A stretch of DNA of 52,465 bases, taken from the NCBI GenBank assembly GCA_900180385.1, contig FXLX01000011.1:1-52465 (forward strand), written 5' to 3'. The notes below the pieces were generated by a model. That model was not told the DNA's origin. It saw only the letters and a program-made list of their open reading frames with translations, and did no database searches. How positions within the stretch are numbered: the first letter of the stretch is position 1; the number at the start of each line of letters is the position of its first letter. The position numbers and the translations under genes are program-made. The DNA is from an uncultured Candidatus Thioglobus sp. (GTDB lineage: Bacteria; Pseudomonadota; Gammaproteobacteria; PS1; Pseudothioglobaceae). This document shows positions 33,297-44,557 of the stretch, one piece after another.

Positions 33297-34726
33297 TAAA
33301 AGCGCTCCAATTCAGGATGTGGTAACTTTCCATTATGTACATGCATAGCGCCTAACTCAGCACATCTATGCAATTCTGGTACTGCTTTACCCGGATTGAG
33401 TAACGCCTCAGGATCGAACGCTGCTTTAATTTTATGAAAAATTTCCAACTCTTTGCTATTAAATTGATGACACATAGCATCTAGTTTTTCAACGCCAACG
33501 CCGTGCTCACCAGTAATACTACCGCCCATATCAACACTAAGTTTTAAAATTTCGGTGCCGAACTCTTCGGTTCTTTCTAGCTCACCTTCAACATTTGCAT
33601 CGTACAAAATCAGTGGATGTAAATTGCCATCACCTGCATGAAAAACATTCGCCACTCTAAGTTGGTACTTTTTAGACAATTCGTTAATTTTTTCCAGCAT
33701 ATCTGCCAAATGACGCCTAGGAATGGTGCCATCCATACAATAGTAATCAGGTGATAGCCGCCCTACCGCTGGAAATGCAGATTTACGACCTTTCCATAAA
33801 TCTAAGCGCTCTTGCTCGCTATTTGAAACCTTAATGCTTGAAGCGCCAGATAATACTTTTAATACGATATCAAGCTCTGCCTGAACTTGTTCTTCTGTAC
33901 CATCTAACTCACACAGTAACAAAGCTTGAGCATCAAGCGGATAGCCTACCTGTGCAAAGCCTTCTGCCGCTTCAATAGCAAAACTATCCATCATTTCTAA
34001 ACCTGCAGGAATCACGCCAGCTTTAATAATATCAGCAACAGAATTGGCACAATCACGTACCGAACCAAATCCTGCCATCACTACTCGCGCCAAGTCTGGC
34101 GTTTTAATTAGTCTAACTGTAATCTCTACAATCACACCCAGCAAACCCTCAGAGCCATTCATTAATGTCAACAAACCTAAGCCTTGATCACTTCTTGAAA
34201 GAATTAATTCTTCACCGTCAATGGTTAAAATTTTAACTGCCTCGACATTATGCACAGTTAAACCGTATTTCAAACAATGAACGCCGCCTGAATTTTCAGC
34301 CACATTGCCACCAATACTACAAGCAATCTGACTAGAAGGATCGGGCGCATAATACAAATCATAACTAGCAACTGCCTCACTAATAGCAATATTCCTAACA
34401 CCAGGCTCAACTATAGCCAATTGATTTTTAGCGTCAATATGTTTAACTTGACTAAGTTTTGATAAGCCCAATACGATAGATTCAGACAAAGGCATAGCGC
34501 CGCCCGCTAAGCCGGTTCCTGCACCACGAGTGACTACCGGGGTTTTATGGGTTTTACAGATTTTAAGCACTTGCTTAATTTGATCGATATTCTCTGGCAA
34601 TACAACTGCCAAAGGCTTTTGACGATACACACTAAGGCCATCACACTCAAATGGGCGGGTATTTTCCTCACCAGTAATCAAAATACCCTTAGGTAGTACG
34701 CGAGATAATTCTTCGACAATAGACAT
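33296..34726 (-). CDS. glcD: Glycolate oxidase subunit GlcD
   Basis: The catalytic FAD subunit that oxidises glycolate to glyoxylate. Motifs: TRGAGTGLAGGAMPL (FAD pyrophosphate loop), DPSSQIACSIGGNVAENSGG, GSEGLLGVIVEITV, NVFHAGDGNLHPLI and GSITGEHGVGVEK. I use ATG at 34726 (MSIVEELSRVLP, 476 aa); an upstream in-frame ATG at 34765 would add 13 residues but would place a TATAAT box inside the gene. With TATAAT seven bases before the ATG, the message may be leaderless. It is divergent from the glyoxylate aminotransferase. Confidence 0.93.
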   Translation of the reverse strand: MSIVEELSRVLPKGILITGEENTRPFECDGLSVYRQKPLAVVLPENIDQIKQVLKICKTHKTPVVTRGAGTGLAGGAMPLSESIVLGLSKLSQVKHIDAKNQLAIVEPGVRNIAISEAVASYDLYYAPDPSSQIACSIGGNVAENSGGVHCLKYGLTVHNVEAVKILTIDGEELILSRSDQGLGLLTLMNGSEGLLGVIVEITVRLIKTPDLARVVMAGFGSVRDCANSVADIIKAGVIPAGLEMMDSFAIEAAEGFAQVGYPLDAQALLLCELDGTEEQVQAELDIVLKVLSGASSIKVSNSEQERLDLWKGRKSAFPAVGRLSPDYYCMDGTIPRRHLADMLEKINELSKKYQLRVANVFHAGDGNLHPLILYDANVEGELERTEEFGTEILKLSVDMGGSITGEHGVGVEKLDAMCHQFNSKELEIFHKIKAAFDPEALLNPGKAVPELHRCAELGAMHVHNGKLPHPELERF

Positions 34727-34774
34727 ACAAGTAATTATAATGACTTCTTTAAATTGATTAACCACAAAAAGATT

Positions 34775-35890
34775 ATGAAATCATTCAATCCACCAATAAG
34801 AACTTTAATGGGTCCAGGTCCTTCAGATGTTCATCCTAGAATCCTATCAGCAATGGCTCGTCCAACGATCGGCCATTTAGATCCTGCTTTTGTTGGTATG
34901 ATGAACGAAACCAAAGAAGGCTTAAAGTACATCTTCCAAACTGAAAATGAGCTAACCATGCCTGTTTCAGCGCCCGGCTCTGCTGGCATGGAAACTTGTT
35001 TTGCTAACTTAGTAGAACGTGGCGACAAGGTAATCGTTTGTATTAACGGTGTATTCGGCATGCGTATGAAAGAAAACATCACGCGTCTTGGTGGCGAAGC
35101 AATTGTTGTTGAAGATGATTGGGGTTCGGCAGTAACCGTTGATAAAGTTGAACAAGCCTTAAAGGATCATCCTGATGCAAAAATCTTAGCTTTTGTTCAC
35201 GCTGAAACTTCAACGGGTGCACAATCAGACGCTAAAGCACTTTGTAAGATTGCTCATGAAAATGATTGTATTACTATTGTTGATGCGGTAACGTCATTAG
35301 CCGGTTCTGAGCTACGTGTTGACGAATGGGAAATTGATGCAATTTATTCTGGCACACAAAAATGTTTGTCAGCTATGCCAGGTATTTCTCCAGTGAGCTT
35401 TAATGAACGTGCTTTAACAAAAGTTAAAAATCGAAAAACACCTGTTACTTCATGGTTCCTAGATTTAAACCTGGTAATGGGTTACTGGGGTGAGGGTGCA
35501 AAAAGAACTTACCACCACACAGCACCTGTAAACACTTTGTACGGTTTACATGAATCATTAGTAATGATTACTGACGAAGGCCTGGAAAATTCTTGGGTAC
35601 GTCATCAAAAGAATCATGAAGAGTTAAGAGATGGTCTTGAGGCAATGGGCATTAAATTCTTAGTAAACAAGGCTGATCGCCTACCACAACTTAACTCTAT
35701 ATTCATTCCTGAAGGTGTTGATGATGCAGCTGTTCGCGCAACATTACTTAATGATTACAACTTAGAAATCGGTGCAGGTCTTGGTGCTTATGCAGGCAAA
35801 GTATGGCGCATCGGCCTAATGGGGCATTCTTCAAGAAAAGAGAATATCACTCTATTGTTGGCAGCGTTAAAAGCGACATTAGGAAAATAA
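34775..35890 (+). CDS. Alanine/serine-glyoxylate aminotransferase family protein
   Basis: A 371-aa class V PLP enzyme that converts glyoxylate to glycine using alanine or serine. MGPGPSDVHPRIL opens the family fold; VDAVTSLAGSEL holds the PLP-binding Asp, and Lys196 in SGTQKCLSAMPG forms the Schiff base. ATG at 34775 was chosen because the family starts there; an upstream ATG at 34754 lacks conserved sequence. Divergent pairing with glcDEF implies a glycolate to glyoxylate to glycine salvage route, as needed by RuBisCO-using autotrophs. Human-type AGT, SPT and purine-pathway PucG activities cannot be told apart here. Confidence 0.9.
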   Translation: MKSFNPPIRTLMGPGPSDVHPRILSAMARPTIGHLDPAFVGMMNETKEGLKYIFQTENELTMPVSAPGSAGMETCFANLVERGDKVIVCINGVFGMRMKENITRLGGEAIVVEDDWGSAVTVDKVEQALKDHPDAKILAFVHAETSTGAQSDAKALCKIAHENDCITIVDAVTSLAGSELRVDEWEIDAIYSGTQKCLSAMPGISPVSFNERALTKVKNRKTPVTSWFLDLNLVMGYWGEGAKRTYHHTAPVNTLYGLHESLVMITDEGLENSWVRHQKNHEELRDGLEAMGIKFLVNKADRLPQLNSIFIPEGVDDAAVRATLLNDYNLEIGAGLGAYAGKVWRIGLMGHSSRKENITLLLAALKATLGK

Positions 35891-35910
35891 ACCTAAAACG
35901 CTAAACATTA

Positions 35911-35936
35911 AAAAGGCGACCTAAGGGTCGCCTTTT
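35911..35936. terminator. Bidirectional terminator between the aminotransferase and ferredoxin genes
   Basis: The 11-bp stem AAAAGGCGACC/GGTCGCCTTTT has a 4-nt loop and ends with T on both strands. It lies between convergent genes. Confidence 0.92.
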
Positions 35937-35952
35937 TAATGCATGACTAAAT

Positions 35953-36576
<624 letters not shown>

Positions 36577-37575
36577 ATGACACGTCTCTTAGCACTGCTT
36601 TTTGCCAGCCTTATTTCAATTTCATCCCAAGCAAAACTTGACAATGGCTTGTATGCAAACTTACACACCAACCAAGGTGATATCATTATTCAACTTGAGT
36701 TTGAAAAAGCACCACTAACTGTCATTAATTTTGTTGGTCTGGCGCAGGGAGCAAAGGCATCGAACATTCAAACGGGCAAGCCTTTTTACAATGGATTGAA
36801 ATTTCACCGTGTTATCAATAACTTTATGATTCAAGGTGGTGATCCAGAAGGTACTGGCAGAGGTGGTCCGGGCTATAAATTTAAGGATGAAATTACAGAT
36901 TTAAAACACCACAAGGCTGGCACCTTGTCTATGGCCAACTCTGGCCCAAATACTAATGGCTCGCAGTTTTTTATTACTCATTTAGCAACGCCACATTTAG
37001 ATGGAAAGCATACTGTTTTTGGCTATGTTGTTGAAGGCATGGATGTGGTTAGTGATATCAAAAAAGGTGACTTTATTCGCAAGGTAAAAATCATTCGCAT
37101 TGGCGAGAAAGCTCAAAATTTCGATACTGACGAAGCAGCTTTTAATGCGATCAATGAAGCGCGCAACAATCAAGAAAAGAAAAAACTAAAAAAGAAGCAA
37201 GACGAACTTGCAAGCTTTGTACGTGCCAATTATGCCAATGCAAAATTAACCGAACAAGGGCATTTTTCTGAAATTACACAAACAGGGGAAGGTAGCAAAC
37301 CTAACAAGGGTGACCTGGTTAAAGTGGATCTTTCAATTGATTTAAATGATGGAACCAACATGAGAGAGGCAGGTCAGCCACTACCATTTGCTGCAGGCTC
37401 CGGAACTATTATTAACCTTATCGATACTTCAGTGTTAGAAATGAAAATCGGTGAAAAACGCACTTTAATCGCACCTTATTTTCAAATCTATGGTGATAGC
37501 GAACGTGGCAGTTTATCATCAAACAGTATTTTGATTTTTAAATTAGAATTACTTTCTATTAACGACATCAACTAA
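36577..37575 (+). CDS. Exported peptidyl-prolyl isomerase, cyclophilin-FKBP fusion
   Basis: 332 aa. A signal peptide (MTRLLALLFASLISISSQA) is followed by a cyclophilin domain at about 25-190: FYNGLKFHRVINNFMIQGGD, GTLSMANSGPNTNGSQFFIT and LDGKHTVFGYV. A lysine/glutamate-rich linker follows (about 200-215, EKKKLKKKQDE), then an FKBP-like domain at about 245-330 (GDLVKVDLSIDLNDG, LEMKIGEKRTLIAPY, ILIFKLELLSI). Cyclophilins of this kind fold periplasmic proteins. The FKBP part lacks some of the usual aromatic pocket residues, so it may be a chaperone module. Confidence 0.87.
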   Translation: MTRLLALLFASLISISSQAKLDNGLYANLHTNQGDIIIQLEFEKAPLTVINFVGLAQGAKASNIQTGKPFYNGLKFHRVINNFMIQGGDPEGTGRGGPGYKFKDEITDLKHHKAGTLSMANSGPNTNGSQFFITHLATPHLDGKHTVFGYVVEGMDVVSDIKKGDFIRKVKIIRIGEKAQNFDTDEAAFNAINEARNNQEKKKLKKKQDELASFVRANYANAKLTEQGHFSEITQTGEGSKPNKGDLVKVDLSIDLNDGTNMREAGQPLPFAAGSGTIINLIDTSVLEMKIGEKRTLIAPYFQIYGDSERGSLSSNSILIFKLELLSINDIN

Positions 37576-37581
37576 TCACTT

Positions 37582-38667
37582 ATGTTTTTAGAATTAATCA
37601 ACTTTTTAACGCAATTTGATCCTGGCTTTGGCGTTTTTAATTATCTAACACTTAGAGCTGTATTAGCCATGCTTGCCTCATTATTAATAAGCTTGGCACT
37701 AGGCCATTACTTTATCAATAAATTGCACGAGTACCAAATCGGCCAAGTGATTAGAACTGATGGTCCTGAATCTCACCTAGCTAAATCTGGCACCCCTACC
37801 ATGGGCGGCGTAATGATTTTATTCGCCTTTATCGTCAGTTCACTAATTTGGGCAGACTGGTCTAGTATGTATCTATGGATTGTCTTAGCTACCGCTGTTA
37901 TTTTTGGTGGCATTGGCTTTGTTGATGACTACTTAAAAATCAAGCGAAAATCTTCTGACGGGCTAAGCTCGCGCAAAAAAATGCTTGGTCAATCAGTTGG
38001 TGCAATTATCATTGGACTTTGGATTGTAACAACAACTAACAGTCCCATCCAAACCGAACTATTAATTCCATTTTTTAAAGACATTACTTTTTCATTAGGC
38101 ATTGCTGGCTTTCTTGTACTGACGTATTTTGTTATTGTTGGCTCTTCAAATGCGGTGAATTTAACCGATGGTTTGGACGGCCTAGCCATTATGCCGGTTA
38201 TCTTAATTTCTAGTGCACTGGCGTTATTTGCTTACATTAGTGGTAACTACAATTTTTCAACCTATCTAAACATGCCATTCATGCCTGGTTCAGGTGAGCT
38301 ATTCGTTATTTGCGCGGCACTAGTTGGCGCAGGATTAGGATTTTTATGGTTTAACACCTACCCTGCTGAAATATTTATGGGTGATGTTGGATCGTTAGCA
38401 TTGGGTGCTATTTTGGCGGTGATTGCTATTTTATTGCGTCAAGAAATATTACTATTTATTATGGGCGGTGTGTTTGTAGTTGAAACGCTTTCAGTGATTA
38501 TTCAAGTGGCTTATTACAAGCGCACTAAAAAACGTTTTTTCTTAATGGCGCCGATTCATCATCATTTTGAGAAAAAAGGCATCTCCGAGCCAAAAATTAT
38601 TGTGCGCTTCTGGATGGTTACTTTAATCTTAGTACTGATAAGTCTTGCCTCGATCAAGATACGTTAA
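37582..38667 (+). CDS. mraY: Phospho-N-acetylmuramoyl-pentapeptide transferase
   Basis: A 361-aa polytopic membrane enzyme making lipid I for peptidoglycan. Signatures: [43 protein letters not shown] (catalytic Asp), [11 protein letters not shown] and [12 protein letters not shown]. Unusually, it is not inside a division/cell-wall (dcw) cluster here: its neighbours are a PPIase 6 bp upstream and a nucleotide deaminase downstream. Confidence 0.97.
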   Translation: MFLELINFLTQFDPGFGVFNYLTLRAVLAMLASLLISLALGHYFINKLHEYQIGQVIRTDGPESHLAKSGTPTMGGVMILFAFIVSSLIWADWSSMYLWIVLATAVIFGGIGFVDDYLKIKRKSSDGLSSRKKMLGQSVGAIIIGLWIVTTTNSPIQTELLIPFFKDITFSLGIAGFLVLTYFVIVGSSNAVNLTDGLDGLAIMPVILISSALALFAYISGNYNFSTYLNMPFMPGSGELFVICAALVGAGLGFLWFNTYPAEIFMGDVGSLALGAILAVIAILLRQEILLFIMGGVFVVETLSVIIQVAYYKRTKKRFFLMAPIHHHFEKKGISEPKIIVRFWMVTLILVLISLASIKIR

Positions 38668-38679
38668 AATACTCTGACT

Positions 38680-39135
38680 ATGGAAACCACACTCAATAAA
38701 TGGGATCGACGCTACTTATCACTTGCTAAAGAGGTATCCACTTGGTCAAAAGATCCATCTACCCAAGTAGGTGCAGTTACCGTTGGTAGTAAAAAAGAAG
38801 TTCTATCTCAAGGGTTTAATGGCTTTCCACGTGGCATTCATGATACCGATGAACGCTACAATAATCGCGATACTAAGTATAAGTTAGTGGTTCACGCAGA
38901 AATGAACGCTATTTATAATGCTACTTATTCTGGCACCTCGTTGGACGGTGCAACCCTGTATGTTTACGGCCTGCCAATTTGCTCAGAATGTGCCAAAGGC
39001 ATTATTCAAGTAGGTATTAAAAAAGTCGTGGTTGAAAAATCCAAGGAACTTGATAACTGGAATGAAAGCGTTCAACTCTCAAAAGAGATGTTTGACGAAT
39101 CTGGCGTTGAACTAATAATAATTAACAAAAAATAA
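38680..39135 (+). CDS. Deoxycytidylate (dCMP) deaminase family protein
   Basis: A 151-aa zinc deaminase. The metal site is [11 protein letters not shown] with catalytic Glu and His, and [13 protein letters not shown] with two Cys. [13 protein letters not shown] and [11 protein letters not shown] are dCMP-deaminase signatures (ComEB/DCTD type). It would supply dUMP for thymidylate synthesis. It is spaced 2 bp from prfC. Confidence 0.9.
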   Translation: METTLNKWDRRYLSLAKEVSTWSKDPSTQVGAVTVGSKKEVLSQGFNGFPRGIHDTDERYNNRDTKYKLVVHAEMNAIYNATYSGTSLDGATLYVYGLPICSECAKGIIQVGIKKVVVEKSKELDNWNESVQLSKEMFDESGVELIIINKK

Positions 39136-39137
39136 CC

Positions 39138-40706
39138 ATGTCTGAAGTTTCTAAACGTCGCACCTTTGCGATTATTTCTCACCCCGATGCGGGTAAGACC
39201 ACTGTTACCGAAAAATTGTTACTCTATGCAGGTGCAATTAAAACTGCCGGTAGTGTTAAAGCTAGAAAGGCCAGTACTCATGCAACTTCTGACTGGATGG
39301 AAATGGAAAAGGAAAGAGGAATTTCCATCACTTCATCGATCATGCAGTTTAAATACGACAACCATGTTATCAACTTGCTCGATACGCCAGGACACGAAGA
39401 TTTCTCCGAAGATACATACCGCACACTTACTGCTGTAGATTCAGCACTCATGGTAATTGACGTTGCCAAGGGTGTAGAAATGCGTACCATTAAGCTGATG
39501 GAAGTTTGTCGTTTGCGTGACACCCCCATTCTTACCTTTATCAATAAAATGGATCGTGAGGGTAAAGAGCCAATTGATCTATTAGATGAAGTCGAAACCG
39601 TACTCAACATTGAATGTGCACCAATTACTTGGCCGATTGGCATGGGCAAACGCTTCAAGGGTGTGGTGCATTTACTTGAAGACAAAGTCTACTTGTACGA
39701 AGCAGGAAAGAACTCTGAGATTGGTGAAAATGTCATTATCGAAGGTGTTGACAATCCAAAGCTTGATGAAATTCTGGGTGCTGATGTTGCAGCTGAAATG
39801 CGTGAAGAGGTGGAGCTTATTCGAGAGACCACCACGCCATTCACCGTGGATGATTTTTTAGCGGGAAAACAAACACCAGTATTTTTTGGCTCAGCCATCT
39901 CTAACTTCGGTATTCAAAACTTACTAGACGGTTTTATTGAATACGCACCTATCCCTCAAAATAGAGAGTCAGACATACGTGAAGTTAAACCCGATGAAAC
40001 CAAACTCACTGGATTTATCTTTAAAATTCAAGCCAACATGGATCCAAAACACCATGACCGATTAGCCTTTATGCGCATCGTTAGTGGCGAATACACAAAA
40101 GGTATAAAGGTTTTGCAAGTATCAACTGGCAAGCAAATTAAAATTGCTAATGCAGTTACTTTTATGTCGCGTGAACGTTCTAGTACAGACATTGCCCATG
40201 CAGGTGATGTGATTGGCATTCACAACCATGGTGGTATTAGTATTGGCGACACTTTCACTCAAGGTGAAAAGCTAACTTTCCAAGGCATTCCTAACTTTGC
40301 GCCAGAATTGTTTCGTCGCGCTCAACTTAAAGATCCACTGAAAGCTAAAGCTTTGCAAAAAGGTCTAAACCAACTCTCAGAAGAAGGTGCTACGCAAGTA
40401 TTTCGTCCAATCATCAATACCTCACAAATATTAGGTGCAGTTGGTATCTTGCAATTTGACGTGGTCGCTCATCGCCTAAAGTATGAATACGGTGTTGACT
40501 GTCAGTTTGAATCAATTGCTATTGCCACAGCGCGTTGGGTAACTGGAGAGGACAAAGACATCGAACAGCTAAAAATTAAAGCCGGTAATAATGTTGCAAT
40601 CGATTCTGCTGGTATGTTGGCATACTTAGCACCCTCAACAGTCAACTTGCAACTCACGATGGAACGCCATCCTAATCTAACTTTTAGCGCTACTAGAGAA
40701 CATTGA
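39138..40706 (+). CDS. prfC: Peptide chain release factor 3
   Basis: A 522-aa translational GTPase that recycles RF1/RF2. G1 [16 protein letters not shown], the [11 protein letters not shown] switch, G3 [17 protein letters not shown]4 FINKMDREG, and the RF3-specific C-terminal [20 protein letters not shown] are all present. The stop codon abuts the convergent UbiA-like gene end. Confidence 0.97.
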   Translation: MSEVSKRRTFAIISHPDAGKTTVTEKLLLYAGAIKTAGSVKARKASTHATSDWMEMEKERGISITSSIMQFKYDNHVINLLDTPGHEDFSEDTYRTLTAVDSALMVIDVAKGVEMRTIKLMEVCRLRDTPILTFINKMDREGKEPIDLLDEVETVLNIECAPITWPIGMGKRFKGVVHLLEDKVYLYEAGKNSEIGENVIIEGVDNPKLDEILGADVAAEMREEVELIRETTTPFTVDDFLAGKQTPVFFGSAISNFGIQNLLDGFIEYAPIPQNRESDIREVKPDETKLTGFIFKIQANMDPKHHDRLAFMRIVSGEYTKGIKVLQVSTGKQIKIANAVTFMSRERSSTDIAHAGDVIGIHNHGGISIGDTFTQGEKLTFQGIPNFAPELFRRAQLKDPLKAKALQKGLNQLSEEGATQVFRPIINTSQILGAVGILQFDVVAHRLKYEYGVDCQFESIAIATARWVTGEDKDIEQLKIKAGNNVAIDSAGMLAYLAPSTVNLQLTMERHPNLTFSATREH

Positions 40707-41606
40707 TCATCCAAATAGAATAGTAATTCCCAGCAAAACTGGTACCAACAGCGAAACCAATACATTGGCCACTAAATACTGAGAGTGTTGGCCGATGGCT
40801 TCTTTAAATTTAATGGCACCGCTTAATGCATAAAATCCTGGCAATATTGCCAATAGAGCAATTAAGCTTAAATCTGGCAAGCTGTCGTCTATCAAAACAC
40901 CAATAATAATAACCAACATGGTTAGTAGTAAAAATACAAAATATACTGTGTTACTTGCTGATACACCATAAGCAATTGGAAAGTGATTTCTGCCAGCTGC
41001 TTTATCTGCATCAATATCTGGATATTGATTTAACAACAATAAATTATTTACCAAGAAAAAAGGTACTAAGCTAATTAACCATAATTTATCGTTAAAAAAT
41101 CCAGTAACGGCAAAATTCGCGCCCACAGTCATTAACACGCCAAATCCAAAACCTGGTGCAATTAAACACAACCAAGGATAACGATTGACCCAACGAGTAT
41201 AAGCAACAACCAATATCAAACCAACAATACCGATAGGAAATAATTGCCAGCCATAAATCCAGATAAAAAAGACACCGATCAATAGTGTTATCAACAAAGA
41301 TATAACACCAACGGTGAAAATAGTTTTCAGCATTTCAGGGTTATTAGGCAACGCCCCGCTACCGCCACTAAACGCAGTTCTATTGGTATTTAGATCTATA
41401 CCACTTTTATAATCTAGATATTCATTCAAAGTGTTAACACTAATATGCGCCATCACTGCACCGACGAATGTCAGTACAAATAAATGCACTTAAATATCAA
41501 TGACTTTGAAAAAAATAGGACTCCAAGCCAAAAATAAACACACTGGTGTCAGTATTAAAAATGGCAATCGCATTGAATTAATTATTACTTTTAATTTAGA
41601 CCTCAT
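40707..41606 (-). pseudogene. UbiA-family prenyltransferase broken by an in-frame stop
   Basis: Read from ATG at 41606, the frame gives a full family-length 299-codon protein: SMRLPFLILTPVCLFLAW at the N-terminus, NTLNEYLDYKSGID (first Asp-rich motif) and NQYPDIDADKAAGRNHFP (second Asp-rich motif), with 7-9 membrane helices. Codon 39 is TAA (41492-41490), so the reading is broken into 38 codons and a 260-codon part that could start at the GTG directly after the stop. The enzyme would attach a polyprenyl chain to an aromatic acid (MenA/UbiA type). Loss of the first helix probably matters. Sequencing error or reinitiation are alternatives. Confidence 0.65.
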
Positions 41607-41665
41607 TCGCTAACTTATCGTTAAATATATTAATTGATTGTAGCAATTTTTAAGGTGAATTAGAC

Positions 41666-41821
41666 TCATAAGTACACCACCCCCAATTGAATGGCGTCCA
41701 CACCCGTCATCTCTAAAAACACCTGATAAGGTGTCTTAAATCCCAAACATTTTCTTGGTCTAGAATTCAATTTATTCACCGCTATTTTAACATCGTCTTT
41801 TGCAATATTAATCAGCTTCAT
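41666..41821 (-). pseudogene. IS30-family transposase, C-terminal remnant
   Basis: A 51-codon open frame from ATG at 41821: KDDVKIAVNKLNSRPRKCLG, then FKTPYQVFLEMTGVDAIQL and a stop. NSRPRK-LGFKTPYQVF is the diagnostic end of IS30 transposases. The DDE catalytic core is absent and no terminal inverted repeat is evident. It lies 11 bp after gyrA and 60 bp before the broken UbiA-like gene. Confidence 0.8.
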
Positions 41822-41831
41822 TTGTAAGTGA

Positions 41832-44426
41832 CTATTCTTCCACTACACCCTCTTCAGATGAGGCACTATCACTCTCTTCTGCTTCAGCAATTTTAGCAAC
41901 TGACACCAGTTTTTCACCTTTGGCAATTTTGATCAAAGTAACACCTTGTGTATTACGACCAATAATTGATACATCGGCTGCTCGTGCACGTACCAGCGTA
42001 CCCTTATTAGAAATAAGCATCATTTCATCTTCGTCTGTTACTTGAATAGCACCAACAACTTTACCGTTACGATCTGATGTTTTAATTGAAATAACGCCCG
42101 AACCACCGCGTGCTTGAGAGCGATACTCTTCTAGCTCAGTACGCTTGCCATAGCCTTTTTCAGTAGCTGTCAGAATTGGACTATCGCTATCTGCAACAAT
42201 TGCTGACACAATTTCATCATCAACCAACTTCATACCGCGAACACCAATAGCGGTACGCCCTACTGCACGAACATCCGCCTCTTTAAAGCGAATCGATTTA
42301 CCATTTGCAGAGAACAGCATAATATCATTGTTACCTGAAGTAATATCAACCCCAACTAGCTTATCACCATCACGTAATTCGATAGCGATGATGCCGCCTT
42401 TTCTTGGACGGGCAAAGTTGGTTAACGAGGTCTTTTTACACGTACCTGAACTAGTCACCATAAATACAAATTGATCTTGTGTGAATTCTGATACTGGCAA
42501 AATTGCATTAATAGCTTCTTCTTTTTCTAATGGCAGTAAGTTAATAATTGGCTTACCACGTGCTGTACGTGATGCAACTGGCAATTCGTATACTTTAAGC
42601 CAATGAACCTTACCTGCTGACGAGAAACACAACACGGTATCGTGTGAATTTGCCACAAATAATTGATCGACAAAATCTTCATCTTTCATCTTTGTGGCTG
42701 CTTTACCCTTGCCACCACGACGCTGTGCTTGATAATCACCCAATGATTGAGCCTTCACGTAACCACCATGTGATAACGTTACCACGCGCTCTTCTTGAAC
42801 GATAAGATCTTCCAAAGTAAGGTCTATTTTGTGTTCGATAATTTGAGTCATGCGTTCATTGGCGTATTCATCACGAATTTCATTAAGCTCATCACGAATA
42901 ATCTGCATTAAGCGATCTGGATTTTGCAAGATATCTAGTAAGTATTTAATACGCTCTAATAGTTCATTAAACTCATCAAAAATTTTGTCTTTTTCTAAAC
43001 CGGTTAAACGATGAAGTTTAAGATCTAAGATTGCCTGTGCTTGCTGAGTAGAAAGCTGGTAATCGCCACTCTCTTGTAAGCCAAGCTCGGGTAATAATGT
43101 TTCTGGCTTAAACATAGCCATATCACGATCACCGATAAGCTCTTTAATTACCGAGCCATTCCAAGTTTTGGCAATTAAGTTTTCTTTAGCTTCGGCTGGA
43201 TTACTAGCTGACTTAACCAGCTCGATAATTTCATCAATATTGTGTAATGCAACTGACAAACCCTCTAACAAATGAGCGCGATTTCTAGCTTTATTTAGAT
43301 CAAAGATAGAGCGGCGTGTAACAACATCTCTTCTATGGGAAATAAAGGCTTCTAATATGCCTTTAAGGGTCATGAGTTTAGGCATTCCCCTATCAATTGC
43401 CACCATGTTGATACCGAATACGGTTTGCATTTCAGTTAGCTTGTAAAGATTGTTAAGCATAACTTCAGGTACTTCACCACGACGAAGCTCAATCACCATA
43501 CGCATGCCATCTTTATCAGACTCATCTCTAAGGCCGGTAATACCGTCAACTCGTTTATCTCTAACTAGATCAGCAATTTTTCCAATTAAACGAGCCTTAT
43601 TAACTTGATATGGTAATTCTGTAACTACGATACTTTGCTTATCTTCGCCTTCAACATGCGAAACAGAGCGAAGATAAATTTTACCTTTACCAGTTTCGTA
43701 CGCTTGACGAATACCGCTTGCACCGTTAATAATGCCAGCCGTTGGAAAATCAGGGCCTGGCATAATTTCTAATAATTCATCAACCGTGATATTTTCATTG
43801 TCAATAATTCTTAAGCAGGCCTCAATCACTTCACCAAGATTATGTGGCGGAATATTAGTTGCCATACCAACTGCAATACCTGACGATCCATTTGCCAATA
43901 AGTTTGGTACACGTGTTGGTAATACACTCGGCTCTGATTCTGAACCATCATAGTTATCAACAAAATCAACCGTATCTTTTTCAAGATCACGCAATAATTC
44001 ATGCGACAACTTAGCCATACGAATTTCTGTATAACGCATTGCTGCTGCTGAATCACCATCAACCGAACCAAAGTTACCTTGACCATCAATTAGAATGTTG
44101 CGCATTGAGAATGGCTGCGCCATACGTACAATGGTGTCGTATACAGCAGTATCACCATGCGGATGGTACTTACCAATTACATCACCAACAATACGCGCAG
44201 ATTTTTTATAAGCTTTGTTGTAATCATTGCCCAATACATTCATCGCATAAAGTACGCGACGGTGAACTGGCTTAAGGCCATCTCGAACATCAGGCAAGGC
44301 ACGACCAACGATGACACTCATGGCGTATTCCAAGTAGGAATCACGCATCTCATCTTCGATGGTAACTATTGGAAAATTAGGCTCAAAAGCTTCTGGATTT
44401 TCAGTGTTAATTGTATCGTCTGACAT
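41832..44426 (-). CDS. gyrA: DNA gyrase subunit A
   Basis: An 864-aa type IIA topoisomerase subunit. Catalytic Tyr132 is in [10 protein letters not shown]; the GyrA-box QRRGGKG follows at about residue 560, and the six-bladed C-terminal beta-pinwheel and an acidic tail ([13 protein letters not shown]) complete it. The quinolone-determining region reads [10 protein letters not shown], with Thr93 where E. coli has Ser83, and Asp97. Together with gyrB (not in the window) it supercoils DNA. Confidence 0.97.
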   Translation of the reverse strand: MSDDTINTENPEAFEPNFPIVTIEDEMRDSYLEYAMSVIVGRALPDVRDGLKPVHRRVLYAMNVLGNDYNKAYKKSARIVGDVIGKYHPHGDTAVYDTIVRMAQPFSMRNILIDGQGNFGSVDGDSAAAMRYTEIRMAKLSHELLRDLEKDTVDFVDNYDGSESEPSVLPTRVPNLLANGSSGIAVGMATNIPPHNLGEVIEACLRIIDNENITVDELLEIMPGPDFPTAGIINGASGIRQAYETGKGKIYLRSVSHVEGEDKQSIVVTELPYQVNKARLIGKIADLVRDKRVDGITGLRDESDKDGMRMVIELRRGEVPEVMLNNLYKLTEMQTVFGINMVAIDRGMPKLMTLKGILEAFISHRRDVVTRRSIFDLNKARNRAHLLEGLSVALHNIDEIIELVKSASNPAEAKENLIAKTWNGSVIKELIGDRDMAMFKPETLLPELGLQESGDYQLSTQQAQAILDLKLHRLTGLEKDKIFDEFNELLERIKYLLDILQNPDRLMQIIRDELNEIRDEYANERMTQIIEHKIDLTLEDLIVQEERVVTLSHGGYVKAQSLGDYQAQRRGGKGKAATKMKDEDFVDQLFVANSHDTVLCFSSAGKVHWLKVYELPVASRTARGKPIINLLPLEKEEAINAILPVSEFTQDQFVFMVTSSGTCKKTSLTNFARPRKGGIIAIELRDGDKLVGVDITSGNNDIMLFSANGKSIRFKEADVRAVGRTAIGVRGMKLVDDEIVSAIVADSDSPILTATEKGYGKRTELEEYRSQARGGSGVISIKTSDRNGKVVGAIQVTDEDEMMLISNKGTLVRARAADVSIIGRNTQGVTLIKIAKGEKLVSVAKIAEAEESDSASSEEGVVEE

Positions 44427-44557
44427 ACAAAAAATTCGCTTGATTAAATTAGCTTTTATTGTACCCTAACCGAGTGAATTTACACAATAAAAATGTGTAA
44501 TTAACAGTGATAATTTTGAAATAATTTAACTAGAAAAATTCTTGTTAAATCAAGGTG

